Positions 6,181 through 10,819 of a stretch of DNA of 10,819 nucleotides are shown one piece after another. This stretch comes from Flavobacteriales bacterium UBA1993. GTDB taxonomy: Bacteria > Bacteroidota > Bacteroidia > Flavobacteriales_G > Salibacteraceae. The position numbers and the translations under genes were made by a program. Below the pieces are notes generated by a model. That model was not told the DNA's origin. It ran no database searches and was given only the letters and a program-made list of their open reading frames with translations. The stretch lies in the NCBI GenBank assembly GCA_002336485.1, contig DDCZ01000083.1, forward strand, positions 42,519-53,337, given 5' to 3'. The stretch's first letter is position 1, and the number at the start of each line of letters is the position of its first letter.

Positions 6181-8598
6181 ATGAAAACAAAGGCGCTACT
6201 TTTTACTTTTTTACTGTGTTCATTTGGGACATTGATGGCTCAGAAACCTGGCGCTGAAAAACGACCTCCAAACCTAAGTGGTTCGGTTTTGGATTTCAAC
6301 AAGTCACCTGTGCCCTATGCTTCCGTCGCACTCTACACCTCCGATTCTCTTCTCTTAAAGGGAACTACTTCAGACGAATCAGGAAGCTTTTCACTGCGCG
6401 CACCAGAAGGCGCATACTTCATCAAGATCAGCTTCCTCTCCTTCGATGATTACACATCCTCTCCTATAAGCATAATCAGAGGGCAACCTGTGCGCCTCGA
6501 ACCCATAGAGCTGAAACCAAACGCCTCCATGTTGGATGCGGTTGACATCACCGCAGAAAAAAGTCAGATGGAATTGCAATTGGATAAGCGTGTTTTCAAC
6601 GTTGGCAAAGATCTAGGCAATGCCGGTGGAAATGCCGCAGAAATATTGGCAAACGTGCCTTCGGTGGATGTAGATATTGAGGGGAATGTGAGTCTGCGCG
6701 GAAGCGAAAATGTGCGCGTGCTTATTGATGGACGTCCATCGGGCATGACGGCCGGTAGTGCCGACGCGCTTCGAATGCTCCAAGGAAACCTCATTGACAA
6801 GATTGAGGTGATTACGAATCCATCAAGCCGATTTGACGCTGAAGGTGAGGTGGGAATCATAAACATCATATTAAAGAAGGAGAAAAAACAGGGATTGAAT
6901 GGGGCTTTTGAACTGAAGGCCGGATATCCAACAAATGCCGGTGCATCATTCAGTTTAAACTATCGCAAGAATTGGGTAAACCTGTTTGCCAGTAGTGGCA
7001 TTTCGTATCGTTCCTCTCCCGGCTCGGGATCGGCAATCAATCAATTTCAAAGCCCCGACACATCCTATCAGTTTGAAAGTACGCGGGCGCAGCGTCGAGG
7101 TGGCTTAGCGAATGTGAGTCGCGTTGGGGCAGACTTCTTCATCAACGATAACAACACGCTGACCACTGCTCTTATGTTGCGCTATTCTGACGCAAACAAC
7201 ACCGCCGATATTGACTACAACGACCTCGATTCAATGGGTGAAGTCTTCTTCAACACACTGAGATCTGAATCAGAAAATGAGATTGGACTCGATCTTGAGG
7301 CGAATGTGACATACAAAAAGACCTTTGAACGTAAGGGCCACGAATGGGTCAGCAATGTGAGCATCAATCAAAACGACGATACCGAAGAATCGAACTTAAC
7401 ACAAACTGAAACCTTCGGAAATATCGAGAGCGAATCCTTTCAGCGATCTAGCAATACAGAAGATCAGCGCCGCTACGAAGTACAGACAGACTATGTACAT
7501 CCATTTGGGAAGGACGCCAAGTTCGAAGTTGGTGCGAAGGCTTCTCTGCGAGAAATTCAAAACAACTATTCGGTTGAGCTAAAGGACACCGGCGATTGGT
7601 ATGCCTTGACTGATTTCACCAATCAATTGGTTTATAACGAAAACATCTACGCGGGTTATGCTATGCACAGCAACAAGATTGGTTCGTTTAGCTACCAAGG
7701 TGGATTGCGGTTAGAACAATCGGAGATCAAAACCCTGCTTAAGGCTACAAACGAATCCAATCCGAGATCGTATTTAAACTTGTTTCCAAGTGCACATGTC
7801 AGCTACGAGTTGAACCCAAAAAACGCCTTGCAAGCAAGTTATAGCAGACGCATTAGTCGCCCAAGATTCAGGGAGCTCATCCCCTTCTTTTCATACACAG
7901 ACCCACGGAATTTCTATTCTGGAAATCCGGACCTAAATCCAGAGCTCACGGATTCGTATGAAGTTGGTTATCTCCAGAAATTTGAAAAGGGAAGCCTCTT
8001 GTCGAGTTTGTATTATAGACACACTAAAGGGCCAACGGAGCGTATCACCGTGACTGACAGCACTGGATTACTGAGAAGGTTTCCGGTAAACCTGAGCACT
8101 ATGGACGCATACGGTGTAGAGTTTAATCTTCAATACGAAATCACGAAATGGCTGCGTACTTCATTAAGCGCGAATCTCTACCAAGCCTCTACTCAAGGCT
8201 CGTACAACGGGCGTCGCTTGTCGAGTGAAACCTTCACGGCCTCGGGTCGAGGCACGGTAATGGTGAAGCTGCCGAAGGCATTTAATTTGCAGGCGGCCGG
8301 TCGATATCGCGCACCTCGAATTTCCACACAAGGGAAAACGTTGGCTATGTATACACTGGACCTAGGGCTTTCGAAAGATGTACTGAAAGGCAATGGCACG
8401 ATCACGGCGAGCGCCAAGGATGTATTTAATAGTCGGAAGCGGAGATGGATCGTGGATACAGAGTATCTGTATTCGGAAAGTGAGTTTCAGTGGCAGGCAC
8501 GTCAATTCTTGGTGATTTTCACATATCGTCTGAATCAGAAGAAGTCGTCGAATCGCGGTCGCGGCGGGGATATGGAAGGATCAGATTTCGATATATAG
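6181..8598 (+). CDS. Outer-membrane receptor-like protein, OMP_b-brl_3 / TonB-dependent receptor type
   Basis: An 805-residue outer-membrane protein. Residues 1-21 are a signal peptide (MKTKALLF..., cleavage after MAQ). Residues about 31-111 form a carboxypeptidase-regulatory-like beta-sandwich, common at the N-terminus of Bacteroidota receptors (SGSVLDFNKSPVPYASVALY at 33-52, TSDESGSFSLRAPEG at 63-77). A plug-like domain covers about 118-235 (NVSLRGSENVRVLIDGRPSG at 169-188; IDKIEVITNPSSRFDAEG at 205-222). A beta-barrel follows from about 240 to 785, with ISRPRFRELIPFFSYTDPRN typical of the outer_membrane_beta_barrel family, and the last strand (QFLVIFTYRLN) is followed by a Ser/Arg/Gly-rich, Asp-ending tail. 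I see no clear TonB box and no SusD partner, so the cargo is unknown. The start is certain from the signal peptide. The gene stands alone, preceded by a structured leader with a terminator ten bases upstream. Confidence 0.92.
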   Translation: MKTKALLFTFLLCSFGTLMAQKPGAEKRPPNLSGSVLDFNKSPVPYASVALYTSDSLLLKGTTSDESGSFSLRAPEGAYFIKISFLSFDDYTSSPISIIRGQPVRLEPIELKPNASMLDAVDITAEKSQMELQLDKRVFNVGKDLGNAGGNAAEILANVPSVDVDIEGNVSLRGSENVRVLIDGRPSGMTAGSADALRMLQGNLIDKIEVITNPSSRFDAEGEVGIINIILKKEKKQGLNGAFELKAGYPTNAGASFSLNYRKNWVNLFASSGISYRSSPGSGSAINQFQSPDTSYQFESTRAQRRGGLANVSRVGADFFINDNNTLTTALMLRYSDANNTADIDYNDLDSMGEVFFNTLRSESENEIGLDLEANVTYKKTFERKGHEWVSNVSINQNDDTEESNLTQTETFGNIESESFQRSSNTEDQRRYEVQTDYVHPFGKDAKFEVGAKASLREIQNNYSVELKDTGDWYALTDFTNQLVYNENIYAGYAMHSNKIGSFSYQGGLRLEQSEIKTLLKATNESNPRSYLNLFPSAHVSYELNPKNALQASYSRRISRPRFRELIPFFSYTDPRNFYSGNPDLNPELTDSYEVGYLQKFEKGSLLSSLYYRHTKGPTERITVTDSTGLLRRFPVNLSTMDAYGVEFNLQYEITKWLRTSLSANLYQASTQGSYNGRRLSSETFTASGRGTVMVKLPKAFNLQAAGRYRAPRISTQGKTLAMYTLDLGLSKDVLKGNGTITASAKDVFNSRKRRWIVDTEYLYSESEFQWQARQFLVIFTYRLNQKKSSNRGRGGDMEGSDFDI

Positions 8599-8638
8599 CC
8601 TATTTCGAAAAAAAAACGCATGTCGTTCATCTTTTGAC

Positions 8639-8668
8639 TTGGAACAGATTTGAATTTCTATACATTTG
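8639..8668 (+). promoter_or_regulatory. Bacteroidota-type promoter upstream of tRNA-Asp
   Basis: TTG at 8639-8641 and TACATTTG at 8661-8668, a perfect TAnnTTTG, are 19 bases apart. Transcription would start near 8673 and give a leader of about 76 bases before the tRNA, starting with a small hairpin (CCTTT-GAAA-AAAGG, 8673-8686). A weaker alternative closer to the gene is TTG (8715-8717) with TATGATTG (8735-8742). Confidence 0.6.
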
Positions 8669-8749
8669 CCGTCCTTTGAAAAAAGGGAGTAGCAATTTCC
8701 GCATCGACTGACTGTTGTCAGTATCACACTTAGGTATGATTGGAAACTT

Positions 8750-8823
8750 GGTCCGGTAGTTCAGTTGGTTAGAATACCTGCCTGTCACGCAGGGGGTCGC
8801 GAGTTCGAGTCTCGTCCGGACCG
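8750..8823 (+). tRNA. tRNA-Asp (anticodon GTC)
   Basis: A 74-base cloverleaf. The acceptor stem is GGTCCGG (8750-8756) with CCGGACC (8816-8822) and discriminator G at 8823. The D arm is GTTCAGTTGGTTAGAAT. The anticodon stem is CCTGC (8777-8781) with GCAGG (8789-8793), and loop CTGTCAC holds anticodon GTC at 8784-8786. The T arm is GCGAG-TTCGAGT-CTCGT. The base identity and G73 fit tRNA-Asp. CCA is not encoded and must be added by the nucleotidyltransferase. A hairpin (CCGCTT-ATAA-AAGCGG, 8821-8836) overlaps the last three bases and may guide 3' processing. The gene sits at the border between core-looking genes on its left and accessory-looking sequence on its right. Confidence 0.98.
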
Positions 8824-8857
8824 CTTATAAAAGCGGAAATAAACCGCAATATGCAGT

Positions 8858-8890
8858 AAAACCTCACGTTTCGTGGGGTTTTCTTGTTTT
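8858..8890 (+). terminator. Intrinsic terminator after tRNA-Asp
   Basis: AAAACC-T-CACG (8858-8868) pairs with CGTG-G-GGTTTT (8872-8882), an 11-bp stem with one T-G pair and a TTT loop, followed by a T-rich stretch (TTTTCTTGTTTT). The A-run on the left arm makes it able to work on both strands, so it would also stop minus-strand transcription coming from the right. Confidence 0.85.
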
Positions 8891-8949
8891 ACCCCATACC
8901 CAATTTCACCCCCTTTCTACCCTATTCAGGTGGACTAATCGGTGGACTA
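8891..8949. repeat. 9-bp direct repeat and clustered ACCC motifs just past the tRNA terminator
   Basis: GGTGGACTA occurs at 8929-8937 and 8941-8949, separated by ATC (12-base period). Just before it, four ACCC-type motifs lie on one strand: ACCCC (8891-8895), ACCC (8898-8901), ACCCCC (8908-8913) and ACCC (8919-8922). Short direct repeats in this position, beside a tRNA gene, resemble the arm-binding sites next to tyrosine-recombinase attachment sites. That meaning is inferred; no integrase gene is in the window. Confidence 0.4.
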
Positions 8950-9191
8950 GATCTCTAGCCAAGAGACCATCTATTTCATTCATTTTCAAATGAACTGTTT
9001 ACAAAGATTAAAGGCCATGTCAAATCGGGAACTAGCGTTTTTGTCCAAGGTCTTTATGTGTTATCTAATACTCGGGTAAAGTATTGGACACACTACTCCA
9101 GATATAGAAGATTGCAGTAAGCTGGAACTTATTTAAATCAGAGAATGTTCTAGCATGTTAGATTTTTGCAACTCCCTGATCAAGCGATGAT
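8950..9191. other. A/T-rich stretch with no convincing gene
   Basis: About 240 bases with no full-length reading frame. On the plus strand a 53-codon open stretch without a start codon runs from 8959 to a TAA at 9118-9120 (it contains SGTSVFVQGLYVLSNTRV) and could be a decayed gene end, but I cannot place it. AATACT (9067-9072) and AGTATT (9080-9085) form a 6-bp inverted repeat. Nothing else stands out. Confidence 0.4.
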
Positions 9192-9425
9192 TTAATGCCA
9201 ACACAAGTCAGTTGCAAGTTGCGAGGGTAAATTCTCATCATCAATCATTTGAAAGCAACGCGACCAATACCTTATTGCTGTGACCATGTTCTTACCAACT
9301 CCTAATTCGAGAGATGCTTCATCATCATTAAAGCTCTTGTTAGAAGAGCTAAAATCAAAGGCTTTCTTGAGCCAAAACTGACGACAATGGAAAGTATCGT
9401 GACCTGAAAAAACTAGGTTACTCAT
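9192..9425 (-). pseudogene. Truncated DUF4007 protein (N-terminal 77 residues only)
   Basis: The reading frame starts at a good ATG and shows the DUF4007 N-terminal signature: SGHDTFHCRQFWLKK (7-21), then ELGVGKNMVTAIRYW (40-54), a helix-turn-helix-like segment. Full-length members are several times longer (about 300 residues from memory), whereas this one stops after LATDLCWH. I read the next 200 bases on the minus strand in all three frames and found only short open pieces, with no continuation of the domain. This is therefore a gene remnant, not a frameshift that can be repaired nearby. Members of this family are, to my recollection, often found beside PAPS-reductase (DndC-like) genes in DNA sulfur-modification or related defence loci; no such partner remains in the window. 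A short stand-alone protein remains possible. Confidence 0.65.
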
Positions 9426-9518
9426 ACTTCAATATTACAATTCTTGTGTTTAGATGTTTCCATTTGTTTCTAACAATAATCAATAGTTAAAAACCAAAGG
9501 TCTAGAAGAAGATTGTAA

Positions 9519-9695
9519 TGTATTTACGTAGAAGAATATTTCTTAAAATCTGCAGATTCACAAATTGCCGGATTAAGGAATACAGAATATTGTGATGCGC
9601 GTGATTTTTGCGGAGTCCAGAATCCATCGAGTAAGGTTGTTCCCTGGAAGGATGATCATATAGAGGCTCTTTCTCTGCAAAAAGAGTGGTTTTAA
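9519..9695 (+). pseudogene. Orphan C-terminal reading frame without a start codon
   Basis: From just after a TAA at 9516-9518 the plus strand is open for 58 codons to a TAA at 9693-9695. The second half reads like protein: NTEYCDARDFC, then VPWKDDHIEALSLQKEWF at the end, with balanced acidic and basic residues. There is no in-frame ATG, and no continuation upstream. I do not recognise the family. It may be the C-terminal scrap of a lost gene. A minus-strand reading of similar length (9502-9711) covers the same bases and looks less protein-like. Low certainty that either was ever a gene. Confidence 0.25.
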
Positions 9696-9720
9696 TAGTG
9701 ATGGAAAACAAGGCTATTCG

Positions 9721-9891
9721 CTATTTCAGGAGTTCGCGAATTCTGCTAACGGACTTATTGACCTTCTTTGCTGCTTCAGCTCTTGAGTAGCCTTGGTCAA
9801 TTAAAGACTTAACTTCTCCTGCTAGCTGCTTAGTTTCTTCGCGCACAACGGGCGAATACTCCTGTTTTTTTGAGTTCCAATTTTTCCCCAT
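9721..9891 (-). CDS. Small helix-turn-helix protein (56 residues)
   Basis: The ATG at 9891, preceded by AGAGAGAAA, opens a 56-residue basic protein (MGKNWNSKKQEYSPVVREE...). Residues 26-56 read as a helix-turn-helix: EVKSLIDQGYSRAEAAKKVN then KSVSRIRELLK, with the Gly-Tyr-Ser turn and the Ala-Ala second helix common in resolvase/transposase-type and phage-like DNA-binding domains. The frame stays open upstream to 10074, but that part lies antisense-frame over the nuclease gene and reads like chance sequence, so I chose the internal ATG. The gap to the upstream nuclease gene is 67 bases on the same strand, so it may share its transcript or have its own weak promoter (TAGATTCG-like on the minus strand). 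Its job is unknown; local regulator is the simplest guess. Confidence 0.6.
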   Translation of the reverse strand: MGKNWNSKKQEYSPVVREETKQLAGEVKSLIDQGYSRAEAAKKVNKSVSRIRELLK

Positions 9892-9958
9892 TTTCTCTCT
9901 TGTTATAGTTTGGTTTATATCGAATCTAAGAATAGATATATTTTGTCTTTCATAAAAA

Positions 9959-10819
9959 TCAGCCCAACACCTTTTGAATTGCCTCAAGTATTTTGACCAT
10001 GGCAAAGGTGTCCATCTTACAATATTCCAAGAGTTGTTTTCTCGTTTCTTGTAAGTCTCCCTCAAATGTCCCATTCACCATTGAAAGAAATGTATTGGAC
10101 GCGGAACCACCTTCTTTTATTTCAAGGTCGTTATATGAGAGTCCAGGAACCAATGCAGGCAAGACGGCCTTGATTGAGTAACTCCCTCTCATTTGTGGAG
10201 TATAGTACCACCTCTGTTGAAATGGAATCATGAGATCTTTAAGACGATCTATAATTCCTCCCAACTCATTTGAATATCCAGGGAATAATTCTTTTAAATC
10301 ATTGAGTTTCCCTCTCTCAAAGCCTATGTTGTAGACTAATATATCTCCACTGGTACCACAATCCTGAATGAGTTGTTCTATGAATCCAATTCTGGGATCT
10401 TCAGTCGGCTCCGCAAGGTATTCTCGATGTTCAATTGATGATGTTGGATTTTCTTGAACGTGGAGTGAGTACTGAAACACCAATTGTTGATATGGTCGAC
10501 TTCCATCATAAGCGGGAACCGCAGGACCAATAGTCTCAAAGTCTAAGAAATATAAAGGGTAGCTTAATCCTTTTATGAAGTTTCTTAATTCATTCTTTTC
10601 GATGTGAGTAGTTCCATTTATTTCAGATTGAACTTGCAATACTTGATTTGGGCTCAGGTCTGTTTGATCAAGATCAACCTGATCTAATGTAATTACACCT
10701 TGATTGTATAATTCAAACTTCCTGTCTTTGTTAAGTCTCGAAATATTGAAAACCGAATATTCAGGGATGTGTTTCCAGCATGTTCCGATAAAGTCACAAT
10801 CGTAAGGATCAGAACAATG
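9959..10819 (-). CDS. DUF2779-domain protein: DnaQ-like exonuclease domain with upstream Fe-S-like Cys motif (5' end outside window)
   Basis: The frame is open from the right edge, so the visible 286 residues are the C-terminal part; a TTG at 10639 is internal, not a start. The first visible residues, HCSDPYDCDFIGTCW, hold three cysteines (2, 8, 14), as in the C-terminal iron-sulfur Cys cluster of Cas4/AddB-type PD-(D/E)XK nucleases. Residues about 85-284 are DUF2779: DFETIGPAVPAYDG (93-106) gives motif I (Asp93, Glu95), VYNIGFERG (162-170) motif II, and YCKMDTFAMVKI (266-277) the last motif with Asp270, the pattern of DnaQ/DEDD 3'-5' exonucleases. The likely whole is a two-nuclease protein acting on DNA or RNA ends; the substrate is unknown. 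It stops 67 bases before the small helix-turn-helix gene. Gene content and A/T bias around it suggest an accessory region. Confidence 0.85.
   Translation of the reverse strand, partial: HCSDPYDCDFIGTCWKHIPEYSVFNISRLNKDRKFELYNQGVITLDQVDLDQTDLSPNQVLQVQSEINGTTHIEKNELRNFIKGLSYPLYFLDFETIGPAVPAYDGSRPYQQLVFQYSLHVQENPTSSIEHREYLAEPTEDPRIGFIEQLIQDCGTSGDILVYNIGFERGKLNDLKELFPGYSNELGGIIDRLKDLMIPFQQRWYYTPQMRGSYSIKAVLPALVPGLSYNDLEIKEGGSASNTFLSMVNGTFEGDLQETRKQLLEYCKMDTFAMVKILEAIQKVLG

Noticed and set aside
8673..8686. CCTTT-GAAA-AAAGG hairpin as terminator of the receptor gene
   Set aside because: Short A/T-rich stem with no following T-run, and it lies at the predicted start of the tRNA transcript.
8707..8722. 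ACTGAC-TGTT-GTCAGT inverted repeat as terminator or operator
   Set aside because: No T-run and inside the tRNA leader; no evidence for a binding protein.
9502..9711. 69-residue minus-strand frame
   Set aside because: Odd His-rich composition, no recognisable motif, and a more protein-like reading on the other strand.
9721..10074. 117-residue frame on the minus strand taken as one gene
   Set aside because: Its first 61 codons overlap the well-supported DUF2779 gene in another frame and read like chance sequence; only the part from the ATG at 9891 is kept.
10639..10639. TTG at 10639 as the start of the DUF2779 protein
   Set aside because: The frame is open and protein-like all the way to the window edge, including a Cys cluster, so the true start is outside.
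1..10819. CRISPR array or insertion sequence
   Set aside because: No regularly spaced repeats beyond the two 9-bp copies at 8929-8949, and no transposase or terminal inverted repeat pair was found.

Overview
The window looks like a chromosomal segment of a Bacteroidota bacterium, probably of the Flavobacteriales or a relative. The signs are a large outer-membrane OMP_b-brl_3-type barrel with a carboxypeptidase-regulatory-like domain, a PD40 propeller/barrel fusion, promoters of the TTTG-N19-TAnnTTTG type instead of -35/-10 TTGACA/TATAAT, A-rich leaders in place of Shine-Dalgarno sites, and a tRNA with no encoded CCA. No organism can be named from the sequence alone.

Left part (1-5879). Two minus-strand genes overlap by one base: a large secreted, probably outer-membrane protein (degenerate peptidase-like domain, PD40 propeller, C-terminal beta-barrel) and the start of a TauE/SafE-type permease that runs off the left edge. 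Divergent from them is a plus-strand cluster: a YcbL/glyoxalase-II-like metallo-hydrolase, then two tandem MscS channels that align without a gap over almost their whole length. This looks like ordinary core genome.

Middle part (5880-8598). A 301-base gap before the outer-membrane receptor gene is not empty. It holds a recognisable promoter, about 250 bases dense in inverted repeats (including a possible loop-to-upstream pseudoknot) and a strong hairpin ending in a T-run only ten bases before the receptor's start codon. It is either an independent small RNA or an attenuating leader (riboswitch-like) for the receptor. I do not recognise the family. This is the best candidate in the window for something undescribed.

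Right part (8599-10819). A tRNA-Asp(GTC) gene with its own promoter and a strong terminator marks a change of character. Beyond it the sequence is visibly more A/T-rich, sparsely coding and full of debris: a 9-bp direct repeat, clustered ACCC motifs, a truncated DUF4007 gene, an orphan C-terminal reading frame with no start, a 56-residue helix-turn-helix protein, and the C-terminal half of a DUF2779 nuclease-like protein (Cys-rich, Fe-S-like motif plus DnaQ-type exonuclease motifs) that runs off the right edge. This fits an eroded accessory or defence island beside a tRNA gene. No integrase is in view, so that reading is an inference.
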